64,000 bases of DNA from Pelagibacterium luteolum (GTDB lineage Bacteria; Pseudomonadota; Alphaproteobacteria; Rhizobiales; Devosiaceae): positions 1 to 64,000 of the forward strand of contig NZ_FNCS01000008.1 in NCBI RefSeq assembly GCF_900100665.1, written 5' to 3'. The position numbers and the translations under genes are program-made. A model generated the notes under the pieces. It was given only the letters and a program-made list of their open reading frames with translations, was not told the DNA's origin and made no database searches. Of this stretch, positions 8,195 through 17,983 are shown piece after piece. Within the stretch, counting starts at the first letter, position 1; every line of letters begins with the position of its first letter.

Positions 8195-9574
8195 TTAGAG
8201 GCCGAGAGACTTGATCTTGCGATGCAAGGCACTGCGCTCCATGCCGACGAACTCAGCGGTCTTGGAAATGTTACCGCCAAAGCGCTCGATCTGGGCGATC
8301 AGATACTGCCGCTCAAATACCTCGCGTGCCTCTCGCAGCGGCAAGCTCATCAGGTGAGCCGAAGAATCGGTATCTCCAATAGTGGGCAAAACTTCGCTGA
8401 TGTCGGAGGGCAGCATTGATGCGGTGATCGTCCCGTCGACGGGTTGTTGATCGCGCACCAGTATCAAGAGCCGCTCGATCGCATTGCGCAACTGGCGGGC
8501 ATTGCCCGGCCAGTCCTGCCCCTGCAGCACAGCAATCGCGTCGCTGCCGAAGACGAACCGCGGCAGATTGTGCATACGAGAGAGCTGGGCCACGAAAAGC
8601 GAGACAAGCGAAGGAATGTCCTCGCGACGTTCCCGCAGCGGCGTGAGCTGCAGCGGAACGACCGACAAACGATGGAAAAGGTCCGAACGGAAACGCCCGT
8701 CTTCCATCATCCCGGCAATATTCTGGGAGCTGGCAGAAACGATCCGAACATCCACCGGAACGGGGCCATGTCCGTCGACGCGCGTGAATTTGTTCTCGAC
8801 CAATGTGCGCAACAGCGCCGTCTGGGAGTCCATTGGAAGCGAAGCGACTTCCGAGAGATAGAGCGTGCCCCCGTGCGCGCGCTCCAGTGCGCCAACTTCA
8901 ACGCGCAGCCCGCCCTTGTCACGCACCTCGCGCCCAAACAGCACTAGAGGAATTTCATCTGGCGCATAAAGCGATGCGTTGATCTCGATAAATGGCCCCG
9001 AGGCTCGCGGGCTCTTTACGTGCAACAGCCGTGCGCAAAGTCCCTTTCCTGTGCCGGCCCCACCAGAAATAAAGACCCTCGAGCGTGTCCCCGCGGACTT
9101 TTCGATAAGCGACCGGACCTGCGCCATCCCGGTCGAAACCCCAACGAGTTCAGACTCGTCCCCACCGGTTCTCTCTTTGAGATCGGCGACTTCGGTCCTG
9201 AGTTTGCTGGCCTCGATGGCACGCTGCGTGATCAACAGCAGGCGGTCGATCTTGAACGGCTTTTCGATGTAATCGTAGGCACCGCGCCGGATTGCCGAAA
9301 CCGCCGTTTCCACATTGCCGTGCCCCGAGATCATGACGACAGGAAGATCGGGGTGATCGGTCTGCAGCAAGTCGAGCAATTGCAGCCCATCGAGGCGCGA
9401 ACCCTGCATCCAGATATCGAGGTAGACAAGATTTGGTCGCCGGCGCGCGATGGCCTCCAGAGCAGAGTCAGCATCGCTCGCCTGACGTGCCTCATAGCCC
9501 TCGTCCTCAAGAATTCCGGCGATCAGTTCGCGAATGTCTTCTTCATCGTCAACGATAAGGATATCACGGGCCAT
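8195..9574 (-). CDS. ntrX: Nitrogen/redox response regulator NtrX
   Basis: Response regulator partner of NtrY. The 459-residue protein has a receiver domain with D53 as phospho-acceptor (VYLDIWMQ) and K in YIEKPF, a degenerate AAA+ domain, and a Fis-type helix-turn-helix (NISKTAEFVGMERSALHRKIKSLGL region) at the end. The sigma-54-contact GAFTGA loop is absent, as in other alphaproteobacterial NtrX. Walker A is GGAGTGKG. The Walker B region reads GTLYLSEV, with S241 (codon at 8854-8852) where an aspartate is usual. This implies weak or no ATPase and a role as a plain DNA-binding regulator (inference). The ATG immediately follows the ntrY stop (TAGATG). Confidence 0.95.
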   Translation of the reverse strand: MARDILIVDDEEDIRELIAGILEDEGYEARQASDADSALEAIARRRPNLVYLDIWMQGSRLDGLQLLDLLQTDHPDLPVVMISGHGNVETAVSAIRRGAYDYIEKPFKIDRLLLITQRAIEASKLRTEVADLKERTGGDESELVGVSTGMAQVRSLIEKSAGTRSRVFISGGAGTGKGLCARLLHVKSPRASGPFIEINASLYAPDEIPLVLFGREVRDKGGLRVEVGALERAHGGTLYLSEVASLPMDSQTALLRTLVENKFTRVDGHGPVPVDVRIVSASSQNIAGMMEDGRFRSDLFHRLSVVPLQLTPLRERREDIPSLVSLFVAQLSRMHNLPRFVFGSDAIAVLQGQDWPGNARQLRNAIERLLILVRDQQPVDGTITASMLPSDISEVLPTIGDTDSSAHLMSLPLREAREVFERQYLIAQIERFGGNISKTAEFVGMERSALHRKIKSLGL

Positions 9575-11893
9575 CTACTTCAACGCCATCGCGGATACGC
9601 GCGATGTCTCCTCTTGGGCAAGGTTCGGGTTTGTCGTCGCGGAGCCCTGGGGAGGCTCGGTATGCTGTTTTCCACCTTCATGCAACGGCAGTGTGAAAGC
9701 AAAGCATGCCCCCACACGGCCATGAGGGTCGGGCGCAGCATCGCGCAGATCGATACGCCCACCATGCTGTTCGATAATCTTGGCAACGATAGCCAACCCC
9801 AGGCCGGTGCCCTTGTCTCGGGTCGTCATGTATGGTTCCAGCAATTGGTGACGGTTTTCTTCGGGCCAGCCTTTGCCATTGTCGCTGACCGCAACGACTG
9901 CTTCATCCCCGCTGATATTTACGGAAACGATGATTTCAGGATCTTTGACGGTGTCGATTCCGATCGACTCAACGGCCTCTACCGCGTTCTTGATGAGGTT
10001 CGTCAGCGCCTGAGAAACGAGACGGGTGTCGAAAAACGCGTAAACAGTTTCTGCAGGCAATTGCGGGCTGATGGTAATTTCCGGTTGCCGTACGCTCTCA
10101 AGAAACACGGCCTGCCGCACGGTGTCGGAGAGATCCGCTTTGACGATGCTCGCCGACGGCATGCGGGCGAAAGACGAAAATTCGTCGACCATGCGCCCGA
10201 TGTCGCCCACTTGGCGTACGATTGTCGAAATACATTTGTCAAAAACGTCGAAGTCATCGACAAGCTTGTTCGCGTAGCGCCTGCGCAACCGCTCCGCCGA
10301 CAACTGGATAGGCGTCAACGGGTTCTTGATCTCATGGGCGATACGGCGCGCCACATCAGCCCAGGCGCTGTTGCGCTGCGCAGTCACCAGCTCCGTGATG
10401 TCATCGAGCGTGACGACAAAGCCTTTCGACTCGGTAATGGTACCCTCGCGCGTCAGACGCACTTGGTAAGTTCGCCGATCGAAACCGGATGAAAGTTGCA
10501 CTTGGTCCTGGACCCGACCACGTCGCGCAGACTGCGCGCGTTCGATCGTCGGAAGAAGTGCTGGCGCGACGTCGGCCAGCTCCTGGTTCATGAGGTCCAG
10601 TTCGGTCTGGCCGAGAGCAGCACACGCACGGGAGTTGACCAAAGTTATCCGCCCGAACGAATCCAGCCCTATAATGCCTGCCGAAACGCCCTCGACCACG
10701 GCCTCGGTAAACTGTCGGCGCTGGTCATTGGTCCGGCTCGCGGCGATCAGTGCCTCGCGCTGTGATCGTAGCTGGGCAGTCATCTTGTTGAATCGGACGG
10801 CAAGATCGTACAGATCGCCCCCTCGCTCAGGAACCGGCAACTGCACATCGAGATCGCCGCTCGACACGCGATTGGAAGCAATCATCAGATTTCTGATCGG
10901 GTCGATCAGACCGTTCGCCAAGGCGATGCCGATCCACAGCGCCGCCAGCAAGAACACGAACGCGACCCCGACATACATCAGAGTGAAGGTTATCTGGAAC
11001 ACCAGGCGGCTGGAGTCATAGAGCCGATACTCGGTGATATTGCTGTCCGTCAGGCGAACATATTCCAGAACTTCGGGGTCGACTGGCCGAGCGACGAAGA
11101 GATAGAGATCGGCATAACCGCGCAACTTAACCACTGCGCCAACGAGCGAGTTAGCCGATCCCGGCGCTATCAGCGTAGGCGTCCCTTCCCCAGCCGCGGC
11201 GAGCACGGCGTCAGGGACGCGAGGCAATGCACCTTGCACGTTGATTTGAGCGCGCATCACCGTCTCGCCAGCCTGGTTGACCAACGTGGTGAACGGCAAG
11301 GAGCGCGTTGTGGCCAACGCTGTCAGGATGCGCTGAAATCGTTGCTGGTCGGTAGCGTAAGTCTCTCGAGCCCCTTCCAACTCTTCCGCCACCCAGATGA
11401 TGTCACCGCGCAGCACCTGTGCGTGCTCGAGCATGTAGGACCGCGCAACCAGTCGCGAGCTCTCCACCATCGAGCGGGTTCGCTCGGAGAACCACTGGTC
11501 AAGCCCCTGATTGAGCGCGAAGGTCGCAACAACAGCAACGATGAATGCAGGAACCGCGGCTACGAAGGCAAACATCGTGACGATGCGCACCTGAAGACGC
11601 GCACCAGCCTGTCGCCGTATGCGAGCACGCACCAGCATCACGATCTCGGTCAGAACGAGCGCAATGACGAGAAGGATAAGGATTGCATTGGCGATCCAGA
11701 TGAATGTCCAGACATCCGGCCCGGGTTCCAGGCTCGTTGCACCACTCATGATCATGAACGATGCGGTGGCCACAACCACGGATGCGAGCACGACGACGAA
11801 CCCGACCTGCCTCAGCAGTCGGTTGCTCTGAAACAGAGGCTTGCTCGTCGTATCTCCAGAAGCCAGCGGATCTTTGCTTTCGCTAACCGCCAT
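9575..11893 (-). CDS. ntrY: Sensor histidine kinase NtrY
   Basis: Membrane sensor kinase that phosphorylates NtrX, linked in the family to nitrogen metabolism, redox and envelope control. The 772-residue protein has three hydrophobic segments in the first 130 residues, an extracytoplasmic region, a fourth segment near 310-335, then HAMP, a PAS domain (about 400-500), and the kinase core: H-box [21 protein letters not shown]-box LTNLIKNAVEAVES, and G boxes VSDNGKGWP and KGTGLGLAI. The last 40 residues are polar and probably disordered. It is separated from ntrC by 232 bp, so ntrYX may have its own promoter, but none stands out. Confidence 0.96.
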   Translation of the reverse strand: MAVSESKDPLASGDTTSKPLFQSNRLLRQVGFVVVLASVVVATASFMIMSGATSLEPGPDVWTFIWIANAILILLVIALVLTEIVMLVRARIRRQAGARLQVRIVTMFAFVAAVPAFIVAVVATFALNQGLDQWFSERTRSMVESSRLVARSYMLEHAQVLRGDIIWVAEELEGARETYATDQQRFQRILTALATTRSLPFTTLVNQAGETVMRAQINVQGALPRVPDAVLAAAGEGTPTLIAPGSANSLVGAVVKLRGYADLYLFVARPVDPEVLEYVRLTDSNITEYRLYDSSRLVFQITFTLMYVGVAFVFLLAALWIGIALANGLIDPIRNLMIASNRVSSGDLDVQLPVPERGGDLYDLAVRFNKMTAQLRSQREALIAASRTNDQRRQFTEAVVEGVSAGIIGLDSFGRITLVNSRACAALGQTELDLMNQELADVAPALLPTIERAQSARRGRVQDQVQLSSGFDRRTYQVRLTREGTITESKGFVVTLDDITELVTAQRNSAWADVARRIAHEIKNPLTPIQLSAERLRRRYANKLVDDFDVFDKCISTIVRQVGDIGRMVDEFSSFARMPSASIVKADLSDTVRQAVFLESVRQPEITISPQLPAETVYAFFDTRLVSQALTNLIKNAVEAVESIGIDTVKDPEIIVSVNISGDEAVVAVSDNGKGWPEENRHQLLEPYMTTRDKGTGLGLAIVAKIIEQHGGRIDLRDAAPDPHGRVGACFAFTLPLHEGGKQHTEPPQGSATTNPNLAQEETSRVSAMALK

Positions 11894-12125
11894 ACGGATT
11901 TTCCCATCCGGCTCGCGAGGCGAAGCAAGTCTGGATTTGGACGTCAGGCTGCATTACTGCCATTCCGATCGACAATGGTTGAATCGGTCCAAACTCCATC
12001 ATCACGGGAGTCTGGCCCAAACCGCGCCTTCGTTCAAGACTATTGTTGCTAAAATGTGACAGTGGCGGAAGCGCGTCTGATCGCACTTCCGCTGGGAATT
12101 TATCAAGTCTTTGAGTTCGAGCGGT

Positions 12126-13574
12126 CTAGCCGATCTGCCTGGACTGCTTCACGATCTCGATCCCATGGGTCCGGATTTTCTTTCGCAAAGTGTTGCGATT
12201 AAGGCCGAGGAGTTCCGCTGCCTTAATCTGATTACCGGAGCACAAGTTGAGGACTGTTGAGATTAAAGGGACCTCAACCTTGTCGATCACGCGCTGATAG
12301 ACGCCGGCAGGCGGCAGATTTGGCTCGTATTCCCGAAACAATTGAGCCAGTTCGCTTTCAATAACCGTCACGACATCGGCAGGACCGACCTTCGCCGAAA
12401 AATCGGCGCGATCAGTCAAATTGAGCTCGTTCTGGACGATCTCGAGAGAAATGACCTCATCGGCGTAGAGCGCAGCCAACCGGCGGACAAGATTCTCGAG
12501 TTCCCGAACGTTACCCGGCCAATGGTATTGCTGCATGAGCTTGAGCGCATCGGACGCCAAAACTTTTGACGCCTCGCCTTCCCGCTGCGCGGTCTTTAAG
12601 AAACTGGCGGCAAGATCTGGCACGTCATCGATCCGCTCGCGCAGTGGTGGAAGACGCAGCGGCACGACATTCAGCCGATAATATAGATCTTCGCGGAAAA
12701 GACCCTGCCGGATCAGTTGGCTGAGATCCCGATGGGTTGCAGCGACGATGCGAACATTGGTCTTGATCGCCGTGCGACCGCCGACCATCGTGTATTCGCC
12801 CTCTTGAAGAACACGTAGCAACCGAGTCTGCGCATCCATCGGCATATCGCCGATTTCGTCGAGAAACAGCGTTCCGCCTTCGGCCTGCTCAAACCGTCCA
12901 GACGAGCGGGACGTCGCGCCGGTGAAGGCGCCCTTTTCGTGCCCAAACAGTTCCGCCTCAATGAGGTCGCGCGGAATGGCAGCCATGTTGATCGCAACAA
13001 ATGGCCCGTTCTTTCGCTTCCCGAAATTGTGCAGCGCCTTCGCAACCAGCTCTTTCCCGGTGCCGCTTTCACCTGTGATCATCACGGTCAAATCTGTCTG
13101 CATCAATCGGGCAAGAGCGCGATAGATGTCCTGCATGGCGGCGGAACGACCCACTAGCGGCATATTCTCGCCCTCGTCCTGGCGACGCTCCGAGGGCGCG
13201 GGACGTTTAGCTTCTGCAAGGGCGCGACCAACGACGGCCAACACCTCGGTGATGTCGAATGGTTTGGGTAGATACTCGTATGCGCCCATCTCCGAGGCGC
13301 GTATCGCGGTCATGAAAGTGTTTTGCGCGCTCATCACCACGATGGGCAATTCAGGTCGCATCTTCTTGATCTTGGGCATGACGTCGAACGCATTGCCATC
13401 AGGCATCGACACATCGGTGATCAAAAGGTCACCTTCCCCGCGCGTCACCCAGTTCCACATCGTTGAGATGTTTCCAGTGGGGCGCACCTCATATCCGGCG
13501 CGCGAAAGCGCCTGATTGAGAACCATCCTGATAGCAGCATCATCATCGGCGAGAAGTATGGTTTGTCCGGACAT
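12126..13574 (-). CDS. ntrC: Nitrogen regulation response regulator NtrC
   Basis: Enhancer-binding activator of sigma-54 promoters for nitrogen assimilation. The 482-residue protein has a receiver domain with D54 ([11 protein letters not shown]) and K in LPKPFD, a full AAA+ domain with Walker A GESGTGKE, the sigma-54 contact GAFTGA, Walker [14 protein letters not shown] and the [10 protein letters not shown] sensor motif, and a Fis-like helix-turn-helix ([19 protein letters not shown]). All key residues are intact, in contrast to NtrX nearby. Its ATG lies 3 nt after the ntrB stop, so the pair is co-translated. Confidence 0.97.
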   Translation of the reverse strand: MSGQTILLADDDAAIRMVLNQALSRAGYEVRPTGNISTMWNWVTRGEGDLLITDVSMPDGNAFDVMPKIKKMRPELPIVVMSAQNTFMTAIRASEMGAYEYLPKPFDITEVLAVVGRALAEAKRPAPSERRQDEGENMPLVGRSAAMQDIYRALARLMQTDLTVMITGESGTGKELVAKALHNFGKRKNGPFVAINMAAIPRDLIEAELFGHEKGAFTGATSRSSGRFEQAEGGTLFLDEIGDMPMDAQTRLLRVLQEGEYTMVGGRTAIKTNVRIVAATHRDLSQLIRQGLFREDLYYRLNVVPLRLPPLRERIDDVPDLAASFLKTAQREGEASKVLASDALKLMQQYHWPGNVRELENLVRRLAALYADEVISLEIVQNELNLTDRADFSAKVGPADVVTVIESELAQLFREYEPNLPPAGVYQRVIDKVEVPLISTVLNLCSGNQIKAAELLGLNRNTLRKKIRTHGIEIVKQSRQIG

Positions 13575-13577
13575 TGC

Positions 13578-14693
13578 TTACTCTTTTTCTTCAGTCTGCC
13601 GCGCATCGGGGCCCTGGGCCACGGGCAAAAGAATACGGAAACGCGTGCGTCCAGGCTTGCTGTCACAATCGATGACCCCCCCATGGTCGCCGATGATCTT
13701 TGCAACAAGGGCCAGACCAAGTCCCGAGCCGCTAAGTTTGGTGGTGACGAAGGGGTCGAAGAGAAATGGCAGTATGTCGGTGGGAACGCCCGGGCCGTTG
13801 TCTTCGATGATGATTTCGAGCGGCAGAGAAATGCGCTGCGATACACCCGCCACGCTGATCCGAATTCCGGGCCGAAAGGCCGTTAGAATACGTATTTCAG
13901 GCTTCGAAGTTCGATCCAGCGCCTCGGCGGCGTTTTTGATGAGATTGAGAAACACCTGGAGAAGCTGATCGCGGTTGCCGAGGACCGGCGGCAAGCTCGG
14001 GTCGTAATCCTCCGAGAACGCAATACCCTTGGCCATGCCGTTGGAGGCAAGCAACTTCACGCGCTCTAATACAACGTGAATGTTGATGGGCACGCGTTCG
14101 ACCGGGCGTTCGTCGCCGAACACCTCCATGCGATCCACAAGATCAACGATGCGATCGGTTTCGTCGCGGATAAGCCGCGCCAGAGCCCTGTCGTCGCCGG
14201 TTGCCGATTGTTCAAGCAATTGAGAGGCACCGCGAATGCCCGAAAGCGGGTTTTTGATCTCGTGCGCCAGCATCGCAGCGAGCCCCGTAACGGAGCGAGC
14301 AGCACCGCGTGAGACGAGTTGACGGTCGATCTTGTCGGCCATCGTGCGTTCCTGAAAAATCAACGTCACGTGGCCAGGCATCTCGGGAATAGGGCTCGCA
14401 TACACATCGGCAATACGATCTTCGCTCATGCGAGAACTACCGACTTGAACCCTGTATTCAATCATCGGCGCCTGGCGCGTCGCGACGCTCTCGATCAAGC
14501 TTAGAATCGGCGAACCAAAGGCCATGAAATCGGACAGCTTCTGACGGGTCAGAATGCTAGAAGAGGCGTGAAAGAAGGCTTCGGCTGCGTAGTTGGCGAA
14601 GACGATGGCGTTGTCTTCGGCGCAGACAAGCACCGGCTGAGGTAGCGATTGCAAGATAGAGCTATGACCGCTCATATCAATGGCCATAGTCAT
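13578..14693 (-). CDS. ntrB: Nitrogen regulation sensor kinase NtrB (GlnL)
   Basis: Soluble histidine kinase controlled by PII proteins that phosphorylates NtrC. The 371-residue protein has an N-terminal PAS domain (about 15-120), H-box [21 protein letters not shown]-box [12 protein letters not shown], and ATP-lid motifs [12 protein letters not shown]-like and [10 protein letters not shown]. There are no membrane segments, as expected. The ATG at 14693 overlaps the dusB stop as ATGA, so it is translationally coupled to dusB; this dusB-ntrBC arrangement (dusB was once called nifR3) is classic for alphaproteobacteria. Confidence 0.96.
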   Translation of the reverse strand: MTMAIDMSGHSSILQSLPQPVLVCAEDNAIVFANYAAEAFFHASSSILTRQKLSDFMAFGSPILSLIESVATRQAPMIEYRVQVGSSRMSEDRIADVYASPIPEMPGHVTLIFQERTMADKIDRQLVSRGAARSVTGLAAMLAHEIKNPLSGIRGASQLLEQSATGDDRALARLIRDETDRIVDLVDRMEVFGDERPVERVPINIHVVLERVKLLASNGMAKGIAFSEDYDPSLPPVLGNRDQLLQVFLNLIKNAAEALDRTSKPEIRILTAFRPGIRISVAGVSQRISLPLEIIIEDNGPGVPTDILPFLFDPFVTTKLSGSGLGLALVAKIIGDHGGVIDCDSKPGRTRFRILLPVAQGPDARQTEEKE

Positions 14694-15688
14694 GCAGCCG
14701 CACTCCAGTCAACTGCCACAATACGCGGCAACAAGGTGAAAACCTGTTGAGGGTTATCGCAGGTGAGCAGTGACTTGCGGAAGTCGCTTGACGTGTCTCC
14801 CATGGCCTCAAGATACCAGCCAAGGTGCTTTCGAGCCACCCGCACGCCTAGCTCCGTGCCATACTCGCCGAGCATAGCGTCGTAGTGACCGCGTATGAGG
14901 TCGAGCAACTCTGGACCATTTGGGGTTTTCCTTGGCGCAAGATCATCAAGGCCCACACCCACCTGCCCCACAATCCACGGACGCCCCTGTGCGCCTCTCC
15001 CGATCATGACAGCATCGGCGCCGGAAAGGTCGAGCGCTGACCTGGCTGATGACAGATCGACGATATCCCCGTTGACGATAACAGGAATGCTGACGGCATC
15101 TACGACAGCCCTCACCAACTCCCAGCGCGCCGTGCCTTTGTAGAACTGTTGCCTGGTGCGACCGTGCACCGTGACCATTCTGACGCCGGCGTTCTCGGCA
15201 TCCTTTGCAATGCGCGCGGCATTGAGGGAGGTATCGTCCCAACCCAGGCGCATTTTCACGGACACGGGCAACTCGGTTGCAGAAACCACGGCCTCTACCA
15301 GTTTCAGGGCAACATCAGGAACCTGCATCAAGGCCGAACCAGCATACCCATTAGTGACCCGCTTAGCAGGACAGCCAAAATTGATATCGATGGCGTCGGC
15401 TCCCGCGTCCCGCGCAATCTGCGCCCCACGTATAAGCCAATCTGCCTCGCAACCAGCCAACTGAACCATATGCGGCAGCCCGGAACTGGGTTTGAGTTTG
15501 CGGACCATTTCGCGCTGGCCCGTCGCCAACGCGGCGCTGGCAATCATCTCAGACACGACCATACCCGCCCCCAGTCGCGCAGCAATGTCCCTCATGGGCC
15601 GGTCCGTTATGCCGGCCATGGGAGCAAGGAATGCTCGATTGGGGAGTTGGAAATGTCCTATGCTTATTCCGCGTGCATTTCGCGCCAA
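14690..15688 (-). CDS. dusB: tRNA dihydrouridine synthase DusB
   Basis: FMN enzyme that reduces uridine to dihydrouridine in tRNA D-loops. The 332-residue protein shows the TIM-barrel signature [14 protein letters not shown] at the N-terminus, the catalytic cysteine in [27 protein letters not shown] and [11 protein letters not shown]. The first possible start is TTG at 15688 with GAGG 7 nt upstream; no ATG precedes the conserved barrel, so TTG is chosen. It heads the minus-strand ntr operon and is divergent from ispDF; the operon promoter should lie in the 180-bp gap, but I cannot point to a clear one. Confidence 0.95.
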   Translation of the reverse strand: MARNARGISIGHFQLPNRAFLAPMAGITDRPMRDIAARLGAGMVVSEMIASAALATGQREMVRKLKPSSGLPHMVQLAGCEADWLIRGAQIARDAGADAIDINFGCPAKRVTNGYAGSALMQVPDVALKLVEAVVSATELPVSVKMRLGWDDTSLNAARIAKDAENAGVRMVTVHGRTRQQFYKGTARWELVRAVVDAVSIPVIVNGDIVDLSSARSALDLSGADAVMIGRGAQGRPWIVGQVGVGLDDLAPRKTPNGPELLDLIRGHYDAMLGEYGTELGVRVARKHLGWYLEAMGDTSSDFRKSLLTCDNPQQVFTLLPRIVAVDWSAAA

Positions 15689-15870
15689 AGTGGTGCCTCA
15701 AAACCGTTCATGCGGGTTGAATTGCCGACAGATTAGTCAATTTGGCAACCCAATCAATGCCTCAAACAGGATAAGTTTGCTAAAGTCAACGCTACTGACC
15801 TAGTTTGCCCGTTGCCGCAAAGCGCCATGAGTGGTTGAACATGCACCACGCGGCACCTAAGAGAATCCAT

Positions 15871-17064
15871 ATGTACGCTCCCCAAAAAATCGCTGTCATC
15901 GTCGTTGCCGCTGGCCGCGGCTCCCGCGCCGGTAGCGGCACCGATCTGCCCAAGCAATATCGGCCTATTGGTGGCAAGGCGCTGCTTGCGCACACGCTCA
16001 GCAGATTGGCCAGTTTTTCGTCAGTCACTGAGGTGCTTGCGGTTATTGGCGATGAACACCAGTACCTCTACGAGGCGTTGGAGCTAAAGCTACCCAAGCT
16101 GATGCCCCCCGTGATCGGGGGCGATACACGCCAAGTTTCGGTACTTCGCGGCCTTGAGGCGCTGTCGGCGTCCGCGCCGGACGTCGTCCTTATCCACGAC
16201 GGAGCACGACCGTTCGTCACAGAAGCTCTCATCGATGGCGTGATCGCTGGCCTTCATGATGCTGACGGATCGCTTCCGGTCACAGTCGTCACCGACACGA
16301 TCAAACGCTCGACGGATGGCAAAACAGTTGGTGGCACTGAAGATCGTACGCAATTGTTCGCCGCGCAAACACCGCAAGGATTCCGGTTTGGCGCAATCAT
16401 GGCCGCGCATAGCAAGGCTATTCAATTTGGCGATGGATTTACAGATGATGCTGCCATCGCCGAATGGGCGGGGCTGAGCGTTGCGCTCGCTCAAGGCGAT
16501 CCACGCAACATTAAGATCACGTTGCCCGAGGATTTCGAGCGAGCAGAACGCATTCTAGCGGGGGATACCAAAGTGGAAACGCGAGTGGGCAGTGGATTCG
16601 ACGTGCACGCGTTCGCTCAGGATGGAGATGCAGTCATTCTCGGCAACATCAGCATACCCCATACGGTCGGCCTCAGCGGCCACTCAGACGCGGACGTAGT
16701 GTTGCATGCGTTGTCCGACGCCATTTACGGCGCCTTGGCCGATGGCGACATCGGCAAGCACTTTCCCCCGAGTGATATGCAGTGGAAAGGCGCCGATTCA
16801 TCGATTTTTCTCGAGCACGCAACAAAGCTCGTAGGGGAACGCAATGGCCGGCTCGTCCATCTCGACGTCACCATCATCTGCGAGCAACCGAAAATCGGAC
16901 CGCATGTCGCTGCTATGCGTTCACGCATCGCCGAGATTTCCGGCGTCACTATGGATCGCGTCGCGGTCAAGGCAACAACGTCCGAACGGCTTGGCTTTAC
17001 GGGTCGGCAAGAGGGGATAGCGGCGCAGGCAGTGGCAACAATAGAGCTTCCGCGGGGCCAGTGA
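15871..17064 (+). CDS. ispDF: Bifunctional IspD/IspF of the MEP isoprenoid pathway
   Basis: Makes CDP-methylerythritol (IspD part) and cyclises the phosphorylated product to MEcPP (IspF part). From ATG 15871 the protein has 397 residues. IspD spans about 1-225, with VVAAGRGSRAG, LPKQYRPIGGK and VLIHDGARPFV. IspF spans about 235-397, with RVGSGFDVHAF, SGHSDADVVLHALSDAI and GDIGKHFPPSD, whose Asp/His residues hold the zinc. Upstream in-frame starts exist (ATG 15841, TTG 15805), but AAGAGA precedes 15871 and the conserved N-terminus begins there. The fusion is typical of alphaproteobacteria. Confidence 0.95.
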   Translation: MYAPQKIAVIVVAAGRGSRAGSGTDLPKQYRPIGGKALLAHTLSRLASFSSVTEVLAVIGDEHQYLYEALELKLPKLMPPVIGGDTRQVSVLRGLEALSASAPDVVLIHDGARPFVTEALIDGVIAGLHDADGSLPVTVVTDTIKRSTDGKTVGGTEDRTQLFAAQTPQGFRFGAIMAAHSKAIQFGDGFTDDAAIAEWAGLSVALAQGDPRNIKITLPEDFERAERILAGDTKVETRVGSGFDVHAFAQDGDAVILGNISIPHTVGLSGHSDADVVLHALSDAIYGALADGDIGKHFPPSDMQWKGADSSIFLEHATKLVGERNGRLVHLDVTIICEQPKIGPHVAAMRSRIAEISGVTMDRVAVKATTSERLGFTGRQEGIAAQAVATIELPRGQ

Positions 17065-17555
17065 TGCTCGACAACGACACTTTGGACTTGGCCAAGAAAG
17101 TCAATGAACGGCTTCTCGACGCAAACCATGTGGTCGCCACCGCGGAGAGCTGCACCGGTGGACTGATCGCGGCGGCACTAACGTCGGTAGCCGGCTCTTC
17201 CGCTATTCTGTATGGCGGGTTTGTTACCTATGCCAACGCGGCGAAAACCAACATGATCGGCGTACCGGCCGAACTGATCGCTGAGCACGGAGCGGTCTCC
17301 GAAGCCGTAGCACGGGCCATGGCGATAGGGTGTCGGGATACGGCCAATGTGGAGGCGGCTATCGCGGTAACTGGAATTGCCGGCCCGGGCGGCGGCTCGG
17401 ACGCCAAGCCAGTCGGTCTGGTTCATTTCGGGCTGGCAACGTCAACGGCAGTGCTGCACCGCCAGGAGCGGTTTGGCGACCTTGGACGAGATGCCATCAG
17501 GCAAGCCAGCGTGCGCGTAGCACTCAAGATGATCCTCGAAGCCTACGCAGCGTAG
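17064..17555 (+). CDS. pncC: CinA-family nicotinamide-nucleotide amidohydrolase (PncC)
   Basis: Deamidates nicotinamide mononucleotide for NAD recycling (family function). The 163-residue protein is the stand-alone C-terminal domain of CinA, with ATAESCTGGLIAAALTSVAG (about 25-44), YGGFVTYANAAK, and the signature ITGIAGPGGGS-like stretch VTGIAGPGGGSDAKPVG. Its ATG shares one base with the ispDF stop (TGATG), so it is coupled to it. A longer frame runs back inside ispDF but overlaps real coding sequence and is not used. The 3' end overlaps the convergent Coq10-like gene by 13 bp. Confidence 0.93.
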   Translation: MLDNDTLDLAKKVNERLLDANHVVATAESCTGGLIAAALTSVAGSSAILYGGFVTYANAAKTNMIGVPAELIAEHGAVSEAVARAMAIGCRDTANVEAAIAVTGIAGPGGGSDAKPVGLVHFGLATSTAVLHRQERFGDLGRDAIRQASVRVALKMILEAYAA

Positions 17556-17983
17556 CGCCGGTTCGCCTCAGCTACGAACGCATCCATGATCTCATCCTGC
17601 TTGGCCGCGAAAGCAGGCTCCGCCACGGAGCGGATCAAGGGATTTGCGATGCGAAAGTCGATGTCGAAGACGATGCGCGTGCCCTGCCCGCCTTCGGCGA
17701 ACCGCCAGATGCTGGAGAGGTGGCTGAAGGGACCATCGACCGACTTCGCACTCAACGTCATCGCGTCCCTGTCTACCGTGATCCTGCTGGTGTACGCCTG
17801 GCTGATCGGTCCAAAGCGGATATGCATGCGCGCATCGAACTTTTCATTGGGCCGATCGAACTCGCGCCGTACATCCATCCGCTCGCAATGGGGAATAAAC
17901 TGCGGGTAAGACTCGACATCACAGACGAGCGCCAGCATCTGCTCGGCAGAATGCGGCACGAGCCGCTCAAGATGTTTCCGCAT
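17543..17983 (-). CDS. Coq10/RatA-type START domain protein
   Basis: 146-residue polyketide cyclase/START-fold protein. Relatives are yeast Coq10 (ubiquinone-binding helper of respiration) and the protein named RatA in E. coli; the respiratory role is the better guess here given the neighbours. Visible family features are the start RLVPHSAEQMLALVCDVESY, FIPHCE, VDGPFSHL and the C-terminal VAEPAFAAKQDEIMDAFVAE helix. The ATG shares a base with the lipA stop (TGATG). It is the last gene of the pdh-lpd-lip set and overlaps pncC tail to tail. Confidence 0.9.
   Translation of the reverse strand: MRKHLERLVPHSAEQMLALVCDVESYPQFIPHCERMDVRREFDRPNEKFDARMHIRFGPISQAYTSRITVDRDAMTLSAKSVDGPFSHLSSIWRFAEGGQGTRIVFDIDFRIANPLIRSVAEPAFAAKQDEIMDAFVAEANRRYAA

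Noticed and set aside
9020-10492. Long plus-strand open frame (490 codons) opposite ntrX and ntrY
   Set aside because: Same reason: shadow of conserved kinase and regulator codons, no family features or ribosome site.
12065-12092. 11-bp hairpin GCGGAAGCGCG/CGCACTTCCGC between ntrC and ntrY
   Set aside because: Considered as ntrC terminator, but on the minus strand the first T-run is about 10 nt away; kept only as a note.
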